Notes: generated by a model not told the origin, from the letters alone. Numbered from the stretch's first letter, positions 10,053 through 21,065 are shown. The stretch is DNA of 64,000 bases from Aurelia coerulea (GCA_039566865.1 CM076957.1:12781896-12845895); one strand, 5' to 3'. Program-made: numbers and translations.

Positions 10053-12403
10053 AAGATAAGGCTCAAATCCTTACTGGTTGTCAGAGCATGCGGAAATCAT
10101 CCAATTTTATGCTTGTCAGCCAATGAGATCACCGCTTTCTAGCCCCTGGAGACAAAATCGGTCGTTTGTGGTAAATTTTCTAGTACCCTCACTAATACTG
10201 AAATGGATGCTAAAATACTTCAGTTATTCGCAATTTTTTTGATAAATCAGTTGTGGGGATGTCCGTCCAGAGTTGTTTCCATGTTTAGGCACATAGCTTG
10301 TTTGGGGCCGGAGCTGCGTTCATTTTCCGGTCGAAGAATATTGACCTTCGTTGATATATCTATAGAAATCGCTAAAAATGAGATATACAGATAAGAATTT
10401 CAGCAATTATGCATACTGACCTCAGCAATAACCCAAACTCCTTTACTGCTATCATATCTCAAAACTGGAGGCAATTTCTAATGATTTCTGGCAGAGATAT
10501 CATTTGGGCCTAAGCTTGTCCTCGCTTAAAACTCATTCCATTGCACTTAGAAAGTAATGGTAAAATTCTTGAACTAGATAATGCGCTTACCCATGACTCA
10601 GACGCCAGTTTGACTTCGTTTGCCTTTTTTGATTTGCCAAATGTGTGTAAGAAACAAGCAGTTGTGGGCGAATTGCAAAAATTTTCCTCGGTCCATATTT
10701 TTCTCTACACAACAGATTCTCCGCTTCAAACAACAAACAGTGAACTTTGACATTGTATCATAAAAGTCTTGCATCACAGAACATTCCTTTTTGAACGATT
10801 TCATGCGCTTTAGCGAGGCACTCGTGAATTGTATTGACACAATTCGTTCTTTTCGTTCTTATTTCAATCAATGCAAAATATAAAAAGAACAAAACATTGT
10901 TTTGGGTTCGCTAAAAAAGATACCCGGTTTTGCTCTTTTGTTTGTTTGCATTGACTGATTGAACCAAATGCGTGAAAAAAATTCACGAGTGCCTCGCTAA
11001 GGCGCATGGAATCGTTCTATAGGAATGTTTTGTGATGCAAGACTTTTATGATACAAAGTTCACTGTTTGTTGTTTGAAGCGGAGAGACTGTGCAGATAAA
11101 AATATGGACCGAGGAAAATTTTTGCAATTCACCCACAACTGGTCGTTTCTTATAAAAATTTGCTAATGTAAAAAAGGCAAACGAAGTCAAACTGGTGCCT
11201 GAGTCATGGGTAAGTGCATTATTCAGCTCTAGAATTTTACCATTACTATTTAAGTACAATAGAATGAGTTTTAAGCGAGGACAAGCTTAGGCCCAAATGA
11301 TATCTCTGCCAGAAATCATTAGAAATTGCCTCCAATTTTGAGATATGATAGCAGTGAAGGAGTTTGGGTTATTGCTCAGGTCAGTATGCATAATCGCTGA
11401 AATTCTTAACTGTATTTCACATTTGTAGCGATTTCTATAGATATTTCAACGAAGGTCAATATTCTTCGACCGGAAAATGAACGCAGCTCCGGCCCCAAAC
11501 AAGCTATGTGCCTAAACATGTAAACAACTCTGGACGGACATCCCCACAACTGATTTATCAAACAAAATTGCGAATAACTGAAGTATTCTAGCATCCATTT
11601 CAGTTTTAATAATAATAATAATAAATGTTGGTTAAGGGGCTGGAAGGCCAAGGCCTATAAAACCCTGATTGTCTATGATTACTAATCTAGTTTAGTTTGA
11701 ATTCGAATTTTGAATCCCCGTGTAGGCGGTCAAAGAGTTTCTCAAACGTTATCACATCTTTTGCTTCGACGATGTTAGCTGGCAAGCAGTTCCACTCTTT
11801 TATGATGCCCTGGGAATAAAAGTTCTTTCTCACATCTAGTCTGCATTTGTTCAACACGATTTTGTATTTATGGCCCCTTGTCTTATTGTCGTTGATTTTA
11901 AAGAACTTTGAGGGGTCAGTGTCAACGAGGCCATGAAATATTTTATAAGTTGTGATCATGTCACCGCGCTGTCTCCTATACTGAAGGGTCGGCAATTTTA
12001 AAGCGTGTAATCTTTCGTTATATGATAACTGGTTGATGCCGCGAACAAGCTTTGTTGCTCTTCTTTGAACGGCTTCTAGTTGTTTTACATGTTTAACCAT
12101 ATACGGGTTCCATACGGAGACAGATGTTTCTAGCAAAGGTCTGACGAGACTCTTGTAAAGACCAATGAACACGTTTCTGTCTATGTAAGTCAGTGTTCTC
12201 TTGATTGATGCTAACACTCCAGTGGCTTTTTTAGATATTTCTGCAATATGTTTATCGAATTTAGTGAGGGTACTAGAAAATTTACCTCAAACAACCGATT
12301 TTGTCTCCAGGGGCTAGAAAGCGGTGATCTCATTGGCTGACAAGCATGAAATTGGATGATTTCCGCATGCTCTGGCAACCAGTAAGGATTTGAGCCTTAT
12401 CTT
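10053..12403. mobile_element. Foldback element copy A: ~770-bp inverted arms, 9-bp target duplication
   Basis: Ends are AAGATAAGGCTCAAATCC (10053) and its complement (to 12403). Flanks are ACACCACCC (10044-10052) and ACACAACCC (12404-12412), 8 of 9 matching, in Gypsy sequence. The left arm runs to about 10829 and the right arm from about 10980, with a central spacer of about 150 bp. A LINE fragment (11607-12262) sits in the right arm. A 9-bp duplication with very long inverted repeats suggests a Mutator-like or Foldback type. No transposase is present. Confidence 0.87.
11607..12262 (-). pseudogene. 5'-truncated CR1/L2-type LINE: RT C-terminal region
   Basis: The minus-strand frame is open from 12262 to 11687 and reads the LINE RT thumb and C-terminal region (YKSLVRPLLETSVSVWNPY, LEAVQRRATKLVRG, RRQRGDMITTYKI, FYSQGIIKEWNCLP). 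The 3' end, on the left, is a tail of ATT/AAT triplets (11607-11622), as in CR1-like LINEs. It was inserted inside the foldback arm, with TTA as a possible short target duplication. Confidence 0.82.
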
Positions 12404-12412
12404 ACACAACCC

Positions 12413-12900
12413 TAACATCCACAAGCCAATGAAGCAGAATGTTTCATGAAGCCATTTGGGAATCCGATCCGAAACAACTTTGGGAATCCGATGATACACA
12501 AGGCAGACAATGGACCCCCCTTCAACAGTGCTGCATTTCAACAATTTTCTGACAAAAGAGGTATTACAGTCGAGCATACACCACCCTACCATCCACAAGC
12601 CAATGAAGCAGAATGCAAGACATGACAGAGAATAGGCAGCGTGCATCAAGATTTAACATTTCAAAGTGGCATGGATATGTCAACATAGAGCAAGGTGACT
12701 GCGTCCTCATACGTCGACCAATGCAACGTACAAAGTTCCAGTCCATCTTTGAAGCAGAGCCATACATTGCCATACAAAAAAGGGCCTCTCCTTCAAGGTC
12801 CAGCGTCTTTCCGACAACGCCACCGCCTGGCGTCACATCAACGACCTCAAACTGTGCAGAGGCACACCAGCTATCACGAAACTACCTTACCAGCTAGAGC
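12413..12900 (+). pseudogene. Gypsy integrase segment: duplicated core piece and C-terminal remnant
   Basis: Directly after the foldback element, 29 bp continue the integrase (TAACATCCACAAGCCAATGA...). A 30-bp odd linker follows, and then from 12473 the stretch found at 9937-10052 occurs again, now running through YHPQANEAE without interruption. Downstream, 12613-12897 is a frameshifted, Gypsy-like post-integrase tail (WHGYVNIEQGDCVLIRRP). The partial duplication could be biological (template switch or unequal exchange) or an assembly artefact. Confidence 0.65.
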
Positions 12901-13002
12901 GCCGTTGGCTTTTCATTTTTTTCATTTTTTCATTTTATTCTTATTTAGACACAATACCCTATCAGCACTTCAAAGTAAATATGAATATTAATCTAAACAA
13001 AA

Positions 13003-13737
13003 AAAAATAAAGCTGCTCTTCCAAGGGGTTGTGTTTGCGTCGCTCTACCTCAGGAACTCCCTTAATCTTACTTTAAAGGAGCCCAATGTTGCAGAGTCTC
13101 GTATATGCTTCGGGATCTCGTTCCAGGTACTTGCTCCCTGGTATCCAAAAGACTTTTTGCAGTATTCAAGACGAAGCCGAGGAATTTCGAAATCATCAAT
13201 TTTTCTTGTGTTATATCTCGAAATATTCGACCTAGGAGTGAATTTATTTTTGAGGTTCTCTGGGCAGAGTCCATTGTTAATTTTGTATGTAGTGATTAGC
13301 CTGTCATATTTTATTAGATTGCGTACATCGAGCCAATCACATACCCAGCCATCTTTGTGCCTTGCGCATTCGATTAGTCGGCGTGCCCTGTTTTGCAACC
13401 TCTGTAGGGATTCCAGTTTTGTGTTTGACAGACATCCCCAAATGACACTGCAATATCTCAGATGGCTTTCAATTAATGCTCGATAAACAGTTGCCAATTG
13501 TTTCTGGGAAAGGATGTTTTTGAGTTTCATCGCCCCTAAACCGTTTTTTATCTTTCGCTTTACGGTTTTGAGTTGTTCTTCCCAATTCATGCTTTCGTCT
13601 ATTATGACACCTAGATATTTTGTTTTTTGAACTCTGCATAATTTTTGATCTTCTACTTCGAGGTCAGGGAAATCTTTGGCTCTGTTCAATTGTTTTGGAT
13701 GCCCTATCAACATAAATTCGCTTTTTTCAGCATTTAG
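13003..13737 (-). pseudogene. 5'-truncated LINE: RT C-terminal region
   Basis: From 13737 to 13045 the minus strand encodes a CR1/L2-like RT C-terminus: LNAEKSEFMLIGHPKQL, TKYLGVIIDESMNWEEQLK, YRALIESHLRYCSVIWGCL, LQRLQNRARRLIE, TYKINNGLCPENL, ASTWNEIPKHIRD. The frame runs on upstream to 13950, but that part (Gly/Leu-rich, from CCACC repeats) is not LINE and is only open by chance. The 3' boundary is not certain. Confidence 0.78.
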
Positions 13738-13901
13738 GCTACCACCCACCCCACCAACCCCACCCAGCCAACAACCAGCCACCAACAGCAATAGCCCCAG
13801 GAGGATCCCGCCTCTGAGAGTAACTTGCAACAATGGGTTATGGACACAAGTGACGACCAATGCGGCTTCCCAACCAGAACGCCCACGCCGTGTGACCCGG
13901 T

Positions 13902-14273
13902 GGGGGGGGGGGGTACTCCCATACTTGACCTGACGGGATGTGCCGCTCAACAGGGTGTCCTTTTACGGTAAAAATTATGTGACAGGGTGTCCTTTTCAAA
14001 CGAAAATTATGCGACAGGGTATTGTAATAGGTAAAAAATGTATGCGACAGGGTATCACAAGCAAAAATTGCGTTCTACACTATATTTGAGATGGAAAATT
14101 TTTATGCGACAGGGTATCACAAGCAAAAATTGCGTTCTACACTATATTTGAGATGGAAAATTTTTATGCGACAGGGTATACTTTTGGCCTATTTTTTATG
14201 CGACAGAGTGCAGGGTGTGGAGAGGTTTTCCGCACACCCCCGTCACTTCTCTAGTCAAGTACCCCCCCCCCCC
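13902..14273. mobile_element. Short TIR element bounded by G12...C12
   Basis: 372 bp. The left end is twelve G then TACTCCCATACTTGAC; the right end is CTAGTCAAGTA then twelve C, which gives inverted ends of about 16 nt. The interior carries seven spaced copies of a (G)CGACAGGGTAT-like motif and a perfect 62-bp tandem duplication. No coding capacity. No clean target duplication was seen. Confidence 0.65.
14042..14165. repeat. Perfect 62-bp tandem duplication
   Basis: 14042-14103 and 14104-14165 read identically, each starting ATGCGACAGGGTATCACAAG. They are part of the motif array inside the G12/C12 element. Confidence 0.92.
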
Positions 14274-15433
14274 TCCCGGCCGTCTGACACAGCGACCAGC
14301 CCGTCTGAATGACTATGAAATGTGAAAGAAGAAAGGGGAGTGATGATGTACTCTCAGCAAGTTAAGCAATGTAAGAGTACATTATGTTATCTTACCTTGC
14401 TGAGCCGTGAGCCGCCATCTTGACTTGTAGTTAGAACAACAACAACACTAGTTATGAAATAGAGGCTAGTTAGATATGGTAGATTACAGGGGGCTCTTTA
14501 GACTGATTACAATTCGTCGTAAATTTCGCTCGTTTTTTATATTTTTGACTTTAGCCTTTTCGCTCAATCTACGACTCATAAAAAAGCTATGTGAAAACGA
14601 GGACAAAACTAATGTACGAGAAATCGACCGAAAACTTGGTCGGTCGATTGATTGATTGATGGATTCGATTGTTCGGTCGTGCCGCAGGGAGACTTCCTAG
14701 CTATGATGGAGGTCATGTGACTTTTCCACGCCTTCAAACTTTTTCGGAATGAGTGAACCAGACAAACTTGCGTTCCTTTGACAATCAAAACAATAAAGAT
14801 TTCGTCAAATTCAGCCAGCCAGCGGGATCTAATTTCTTTCAAATGAAACAATGATAAATCTAAAACAATACAATCATGATTGTTTTGATTGCCAAAGGAA
14901 CCCAAGGTATATTTCAGAAACTTTTTGCTGAAGCCTTCTGCAACCTATTGTGAGACTGTTTCACGCAAAAACCTGCGCTATTTTGCAATAATTTCAATCA
15001 CTAAAACAGTATTTCGGCTGCTAATACTATGGTCAACAAAGCATAAACGTTTCATGAAGTTTCGGTTATTCTTTATCTTAAAATACGCGAGTTTTCTAGC
15101 GTTATCTCCAGGGGAACTTTGGAATTCTTTCTAGAATGTTCTTCGGTCGGGAAAGCTCAAGAAACGAACACAAATTATTCTCAAAACGTAGAGAAAAACA
15201 CTCACAAATGCTTCTCAAAACTATAAATAATTCTCCTAAAAATATACAGTCATCCACAAAACTCTTATGACACATTTGTTTCGTAAGATTGAACTGTTGT
15301 CTGCGGTTTTAAACTTTAGAAGGAAAGATAAATTGATCGGCACTTTGCAAGAAGAAACGTTTTCAAGGTTCAAGCCTCTTTGGCAAATTTACTATCATTT
15401 CCATAGAATTTCAAATACGAATACTTCTACTGT

Positions 15434-15752
15434 TTATAGAGGAATGTTGCAAGAAATGTTGGGTATCTTTTCCACCGAATGTGTGAGTTTTCTCTTAACT
15501 TTTTGCTGGGTCGAAGTGCTTACCTCGAGCTCCTTTTTTGTTTTACTCAGGCCAAAAAAGGAATCCTGTGTTTCACAATTTAAAATCGTCAAACTGTAAG
15601 TCTTCCCACAGCAAGTTGGCAAACAAACAAATGCATCCTTTCCCTTCAAATCTCTTCCGTACAACAGTGCCTTTTGAGATCCTCAACAGTCAGATTCTTT
15701 GTCTTTATTCCATCCGTAGCTGCGATGATAACAACCTCCATTTTGGCAAAAA
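15434..15752 (-). pseudogene. RecQ-like helicase N-terminal fragment (possible captured exon)
   Basis: The minus-strand frame from 15664 reads YGRDLKGKDAFVCLPTCCGKT, resembling the RecQ/DEAH Walker A region (usual form FVxLPTGxGKS; the first Gly is Cys here). An ATG at about 15749-15751 opens another frame (MEVVIIAATDGIKTKN) that would need a frameshift to join it. After the helicase-like stretch, GAG-GTAAGC at about 15520 resembles a splice donor. No later helicase motif is present. Assignment as RecQ-like is tentative; it rests on about 25 residues. Confidence 0.4.
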
Positions 15753-15827
15753 GCAATGCGAAGCTCTGTCCCGTAAACTCTGTGGGCACCGACAATTTCG
15801 AAAACTACCGAAAATTTTACCGAAAAC

Positions 15828-15895
15828 CCTAAAATTTTCGCGGGAAATTTAAATGAACCAATCACAGCCGAGCAGCTCCGAATGCTGCAATCTGA
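15828..15895 (-). promoter_or_regulatory. Promoter-like stretch: E2F-type and CCAAT-type sites
   Basis: On the minus strand TGATTGGTTC (inverted CCAAT box, about 15853-15862) is followed by TTTCCCGCGAAA (about 15834-15845), which fits the E2F consensus TTTSSCGC. They lie about 100 bp upstream of the ATG of the helicase-like fragment. This layout suits a replication-gene promoter and would fit capture of promoter plus first exon. Inference from motifs only. Confidence 0.4.
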
Positions 15896-16060
15896 TTGTA
15901 ACGTCAAGAACTTGACGTGAAAACGAGTTTTTGTTCTGATTTTGAGATAGTTTGATTATGAGTCCCTGTTTGAGAGAGCGATTCCATTCAATTCAATAAG
16001 TAATTCTACTCAATAGCGAGCGAAAACTAGGGACGAACTGTAATAAGTCTAGGGGCTCTT

Positions 16061-16743
16061 CGGGACGTAGAGGCACGAGACAGGAACCTTTTTGAGCTGA
16101 TAGACGAAACCTCCGATAGCACCGACAAGGATACTTTACGGATCTTGCAACACTTGCACAATCTTGAAAGGAGCATGGCTTGAAGGAGCTTGAATTGAGT
16201 ATATTAACCTAATTGGAGTTTGATCAAGCTTTGCAATAATCCCACACAAGAATTATTCTCAAACAGACAACAAATCAAGCTTGTTTAAGTTTGCCTTCAG
16301 CAACAAAGATTTGTTTTCCCAAAGGAAATCCAGCATCATCTGCTTGAACTGGAAATGAGCTTGAATGGTGACTGTTTTCAGTATGATATCAATCTCACTT
16401 TAGATTCTTGTCAGTCTCAAGAGAGTTCAAATCAATTTGCAGAGCTTGTTTCCCTGAGCCAGTTGTGAGGGTGCATGCTGCAAGCTAGCGCAAGTGGTGC
16501 AGAACTCTTACTTGAATCAGGCTCTCAAACATGCTCAAACCATACCCAAAACAAGTTGATATCAGGCTTGAAGCATCCTACAAACATACTCAATATTTTG
16601 CAAAAGGATTGCCCAACAAATCAAAAGTTATGAAGAAGAATGCCTAAATAATATAGACTGGAAAGACAGAACACAATTCAGAGATGAATTCTGGTTTAGG
16701 AGATCTCAGAAAACAGAAATTTTAACTCCTTCTGTGATAGGTT
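16061..16743. other. Intergenic region, nothing recognised
   Basis: No supported gene, repeat boundary or RNA signal seen. Sequence is moderately AT-rich with no long open frame. Confidence 0.4.
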
Positions 16744-18000
16744 TGTAGAAAACAATCCACATTCATTTTGGAGAGGACAAAACTCAGTATATTCTCTTTG
16801 GACAAAAAAAGCAAGAACCTGAAAAAGTTGGACATCAGGAGGGGTGATATAAGGATTAAACTTGTCTATTCCTATCTGAAAGGACGGAAACAGAGTGTCC
16901 GGATAAATAATGTCTGCAGTTCTTCTCAAGAAATAGTATCAGGAGTACCCCAAGGATCAGTTTTAGGTCCTATTCTTTTCAATTTCTATATAAATGATCT
17001 TTCCTCTTTCATAAAGCAAGCAACCATGTACAATTATGCTGATGATAATACGCTTGCTTTCTTTTCCAAATCCTTGCCGGATCTTGTCAAGGTTCTTGAA
17101 AGTGAAGCAAACGCGCTCTCTCTTGGCTCGAACAAAATGAAATGATTGCTAACCCTAACAAATTCCATGCACTTTTTGTTAAAAAAGACCAGACAAACAC
17201 TTGTGGAATAAATCTTGATTTCCAAGGACATTCTATCAAGTCTGAGGAGACTGTTAAACTCTTAGGTGTAACACTAGATTACAAATTGAACTTTTACCCA
17301 CACATATCAAACCTTTGCAAAAAAGCCGCGGCACAATTAAACGTTCTTATGCGACTTAAGTCATTTATTGGTTTTGCTGAAAAAGAAGTTTTGGTTCAGA
17401 GTTTCGTTTACTCGAATTTTAACTACTGTCCTTTAGTTTGGTATTTTTCATCTTCAAAATCAGTCCAGAAAATTGAAAGAATACAGGAACGCGCGCTTAG
17501 ATTTCTGTACAATGATGACAAAAGCTCCTATAATGATCTTCTTATTAGGTCAAAAAGATGCACAATGCAAGTTGCTCGGAAAAGAACCCTCTGTGTCGAA
17601 ATCCTTAAGACAATAAACAACTTGAATCCATCTTTTATGCATAACATTTTTAGTTCAAGAAGTTCAAAGCATCCATCTCGGAATCCCAAGAATTTAAATC
17701 ATTTTCGACCAAATCAGGTAACTTTCGGTTCCAAGAGCCTTAAAGCTATGGGACCTCAGATCTGGAACTGTTTGCCAAATGAACTAAAATCACTTGAAAA
17801 TCTTAACAGTTTCAAGAGTATGATAAAACAATGGAATGGCCCTACCTGTAAATGCAATGCTTGTAAATTTAATAATATCCTGTAGATTTGTCCATTTATG
17901 TCCACATAGTTCTGATATTTTAGCTTATGTATTTACGTATTAATTTCCTTAGTTATTTCCTTTTTCATTTTACTGTTAGATTCGATTTAGATTAGTTGTA
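16744..18000 (+). pseudogene. 5'-truncated CR1/L2-type LINE (same family as the 49.8-55.2 kb element)
   Basis: Coding resemblance begins at about 16855 (KLVYSYLKGRKQSVRINN). It includes SGVPQGSVLGPILFNFYIND, YNYADDNTLAFFS (YxDD) and, after a frame slip near 17118, MIANPNKFHALFVKKD through CLPNELKSLENLNSFKSMIK and CKCNACKF to 17885. It closely resembles ORF2 of the large LINE and keeps about 15 C-terminal residues which that copy lacks. The 3' UTR continues into a TATATGTA-type tail near 18000. Confidence 0.85.
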
Positions 18001-18026
18001 TGTATGTATATATGTATATATGTATA
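18000..18026. repeat. TATATGTA microsatellite block
   Basis: (TATG/TATATGTA)n. Similar blocks occur at 19171-19189, 21122-21145 and 21592-21611, each at a boundary between Penelope-type segments. Confidence 0.75.
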
Positions 18027-18044
18027 TCAACTCAGAAAAAAACA

Positions 18045-18082
18045 CATTCTTTAAACGTTTCGGCGTAAGCCTTCATCAGTAA
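18045..18082 (-). ncRNA. Hammerhead ribozyme core (Penelope end, minus copy)
   Basis: On the minus strand CTGATGA (18073-18079) is followed by the hairpin GGCTTACGCC (18062-18071) and then GAAAC-GTTT (18053-18061). These are the conserved CUGANGA core, stem II and GAAA core of a type I hammerhead with a minimal, palindromic stem III (AAACGUUU), as known from Penelope-like elements, where dimers are thought to be active. Confidence 0.75.
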
Positions 18083-18450
18083 TGACTGTTCCAATAATCA
18101 GACAGAGCTTAAATACACACCTTCAAATCCATAAACAATACAACAATAATAGCCTAAGTGGGATCCTGCCCACCACACTGAGTGACAAAAGGTGTAAATA
18201 TGGGATATTGCCAGAGGTGGGAAGAGGAAGATCAAAGAAAGCTCACAGTAAAGAGCCGCTAAAGTCGGCGGCGGTGTCTGTCTCGCGGGAGCTGAAAAAA
18301 CGTGTGTTAAAACAAAACAAGCAATAGAAAGATCCAAGAGCAGCGGATTGGCAGAAAAGAGATCCCTAAAAAACAGCGTGTGTCCCTAACGAAAAGCTGA
18401 GCGCAAAAATCAAAACAACCAAACAACCAAAATGTAAACCAAAATCAAAT

Positions 18451-19172
18451 CTATGTATCAACCTGTCTAGTGTTTAATCCCTTAGGGGAAAAGCAATCCA
18501 GCCGATACTGCCAGAAGCTTTCCCGCATCCTATTTCCCCCCGTTAGCCTATCGATTATCTTTATACTAATATCCTTCAGAAACCCGTGGTGGCCTTCTCC
18601 AGTAAAATGCCTGAAGAATTCCGCCTGGGGTACTGAGGCCCCCGAATTAAACTTATTACTGCACGCCTTGTAATTGTTAAACCTAAGCCTAAAAGGCGTG
18701 CAGGTGCTACCAACATATTGTACACCACAAACAGTACATTCCAACAAATACACAACATTTGACGAATCACAATTAAACGAATAGTTAATCCTATATTCCC
18801 GGCTATCTATGTTTGAATGAAAATGTTCACTATTACTCATGACATTACACACTTGACAACGAGATTTACCACAACGAGAACATCCCTTCTTATCAGTCCC
18901 CCCATTTCCCTCACTGAGCCTAGCCCTAACAAGTATATCCTTAAGGTTCTTACATCTCCTAAATGCTATTAAAGGTGGCTCAGGAAACACCGCCCTATGC
19001 TCCTCCGAGTTTGTGAGCATAGAATGAAGTCTCCTGGCAACCTTCCCCAAACTATTGAGTGCTGGATGGTATGTGGCAACAAGTGGAACCCTTTCCCCCT
19101 TCCCTTGGTTATTGGTCCTATTTCCCGCATTTGCTAGAAGAGTCGTCCTATCCAACCTACGTACCCTATCTA
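18451..19172 (-). pseudogene. Penelope-like GIY-YIG endonuclease domain (partial ORF)
   Basis: Open from about IDRVRRLDRTTLLANAG to the stop at 18451. It contains the Cys-rich CSRCGKSRCQVC linker and the GIY-YIG core VVYLLECTVCGVQYVGST followed by FRLRFNNY. The residues agree with the plus copy at nearly every position. The frame continues spuriously to 19245 through microsatellite DNA. The RT domain is absent, so it cannot transpose alone. Confidence 0.85.
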
Positions 19173-19189
19173 TATGTATATATGTATAT

Positions 19190-20704
19190 CTAGACCACCA
19201 CCTTAACCCGTTGGTTAGCCAAAGTAGGTCATATGTTAAGGACACTAACCACTTCTTGTCTAGGCTAAGTAAGTTAGGTAAAATACCAGAGGGGGCTTTG
19301 TTGTGTACGGTTGATGTTGTGGGACTCTATCCAAGCATTCCACACGGGGAGGGTTTAGAGGCCATCAGGGAGGCGCTGGATAGAAGGGAAAATCCGGGCG
19401 TGGCTACTGATACCCTAGTTGGGTTGGCGTCCTTGGTCTTGGAGAATAATTATTTTGAATTTAATGATAGGATTTATAGGCAGAAATTGGGCACGGCTAT
19501 AGGCACGAATTTCGCTCCGGCCTATGCCAATCTCTTCATGACCCGGTTGGAAGAGAGGTTGTTGGAGGCTTCACCTGACAAGCCCCTCATCTGGATGAGA
19601 TTCATCGATGATGTTTTCTTTATCTGGATGCACGGGGAGGAAAAGCTGAAGTCGTTCATCAATCATCTCAACAGTAGCCACGAAACCATTAAGTTTACTA
19701 GCGAGCAATCACGGGAGAGTATTAGTTTTTTAGATGTTCAGGTTAGCGTGGGGGAGGGGGGAGTCCTTTCGACAGACTTGTTTTGCAAGCCAACTGATAC
19801 ACATCAGTACTTGCATAAGAAGTCTTGTCACCCCTGGCACACGAAGAAGGCGATCCCCTATGGTCAGGCTCTTAGGTTTCGTAGGATATGTTCGGAAGAT
19901 CGCCAATTTCAGGAGAGGGTAGGCGAGTTAGCTGGATGGCTTAAGGACAGGGGCTACGAAGAGTCTTTAGTTAACGAACAAATAGATAGGGTACGTAGGT
20001 TGGATAGGACAACTCTTCTAGCAAATGCGGGAAATAGGACCAATAACCAAGGGAGGGGGGAAAGGGTTCCACTTGTTGCCACATACCATCCAGCACTCAA
20101 TAGTTTGGGGAAGGTTGCCAGGAGACTCCATTCTATGCTCACAAACTCGGAGGAGCATAGAGTGGTATTTCCTGAGCCACCTTTAATAGCATTTAGGAGA
20201 TGTAAGAACCTTAAGGATATACTTGTTAGGGCTAGGCTCAGTGAGGGAAATGGGGGGACTGATAAGAAGGGATGTTCTCGTTGTGGTAAATCTCGTTGTC
20301 AAGTGTGTAATGTCATGAGTAATAGTGAACATTTTCATTCAAACATAGATAGCCGGGAATATAGGATAAACTATTCGTTTAATTGTGACTCGTCAAATGT
20401 TGTGTATTTGTTGGAATGTACTGTTTGTGGTGTACAATATGTTGGCAGCACCTGCACGCCTTTTAGGCTTAGGTTTAACAATTACAAGGCGTGCAGTAAT
20501 AAGTTTAATTCGGGGGCCTCAGTACCCCAGGCGGAATTCTTCAGGCATTTTACTGGAGAAGGCCACCACGGGTTTCTGAAGGATATTAGTATAAAGATAA
20601 TCGATAGGCTAACGGGGGGAAATAGGATGCGGGAAAGCTTCTGGCAATATCGGCTGGATTGCTTTGCCCCTAAGGGATTAAAAACTAGGCAGGTTGATAC
20701 ATAG
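19190..20704 (+). CDS. Penelope-like RT plus GIY-YIG endonuclease (5' truncated)
   Basis: About 504 codons belong to the element; the ORF is open further upstream only through the inverted copy. RT motifs: CTVDVVGLYPSIPHGEG (motif A), GTAIGTNFAPAYANLFM (motif B), WMRFIDDVFFIW (FIDD, motif C) and SISFLDVQV. C-terminal: CSRCGKSRCQVC then VVYLLECTVCGVQYVGST with downstream Arg and Asn of GIY-YIG nucleases. Telomerase-like RT and GIY-YIG together define Penelope-like elements. It would nick the target and reverse transcribe. The N-terminus is missing, so activity is unlikely. Confidence 0.9.
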   Translation, partial: LDHHLNPLVSQSRSYVKDTNHFLSRLSKLGKIPEGALLCTVDVVGLYPSIPHGEGLEAIREALDRRENPGVATDTLVGLASLVLENNYFEFNDRIYRQKLGTAIGTNFAPAYANLFMTRLEERLLEASPDKPLIWMRFIDDVFFIWMHGEEKLKSFINHLNSSHETIKFTSEQSRESISFLDVQVSVGEGGVLSTDLFCKPTDTHQYLHKKSCHPWHTKKAIPYGQALRFRRICSEDRQFQERVGELAGWLKDRGYEESLVNEQIDRVRRLDRTTLLANAGNRTNNQGRGERVPLVATYHPALNSLGKVARRLHSMLTNSEEHRVVFPEPPLIAFRRCKNLKDILVRARLSEGNGGTDKKGCSRCGKSRCQVCNVMSNSEHFHSNIDSREYRINYSFNCDSSNVVYLLECTVCGVQYVGSTCTPFRLRFNNYKACSNKFNSGASVPQAEFFRHFTGEGHHGFLKDISIKIIDRLTGGNRMRESFWQYRLDCFAPKGLKTRQVDT

Positions 20705-21065
20705 ATTTGATTTTTATTTACATTTCGGTTGTTTGGTTGTTTTGATGTTTGCGCTTAGCTTTTCGTTAAGGTCACACGCTGTTTTTTAAGGATCTCTTTT
20801 CTGCCAATCCGCTTTTGGATCTTTCTATTGCTTGTTTTGTTATTACACACATTTGTTTAGCTCCCGCGAGACAGACCCCTGCCGCCGACTTTAGCGGCTC
20901 TATACTCTGCGCTTTCTTTGATCTTCCTCTTGCCGCTTCTGGTAACATCCCTATTTTAACATCTTTTGCGATTTATTGTATTTAGCGGGATCCCGCTCAG
21001 GCTATTGTTTTATATTGTTTTTGAATTTCGAGATGTATATGAATGCTCTGTCTGATTTTGAAAAG

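Larger units (their letters stand above)
8513..12900 (+). mobile_element. Gypsy-type retrotransposon remnant split by a foldback element
   Basis: RT, integrase zinc finger and integrase core fragments lie in order on the plus strand (8513-10052, 12413-12441, 12473-12900). The 5' end (gag, protease) and much of RT/RNase H are missing. A foldback element interrupts the integrase core at 10053-12403. A stretch of about 140 bp around the insertion is present twice. No LTRs were found. Confidence 0.8.
14499..16051. mobile_element. TIR element with 9-bp target duplication (Mutator-like) carrying a gene fragment
   Basis: 1,553 bp. The left end TAGACTGATTACAATTCGTC and the right end (complement TAGACTTATTACAGTTCGTC) form inverted repeats of about 35 bp. 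Flanks are GGGGCTCTT on both sides (14490-14498, 16052-16060). The 9-bp duplication suggests a MULE-like element. It contains a promoter-like stretch and a helicase-like coding fragment on the minus strand (15434-15750), but no transposase. Confidence 0.75.
18030..19172 (-). mobile_element. Penelope-like element, 5'-truncated, minus copy
   Basis: Encodes the GIY-YIG end of a Penelope-like element and the same 3' UTR (about 420 bp) as the plus copy, ending in a hammerhead core at 18057-18079. Its truncated 5' end meets the 5' end of the plus copy across a TATATGTA block. Back-to-back partial copies are typical of Penelope insertions. Confidence 0.88.

Noticed and set aside
13738..13950. N-terminal extension of the minus-strand LINE frame
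   Set aside because: It reads through CCACC/CAACC simple sequence and the G12 run, not through LINE sequence.
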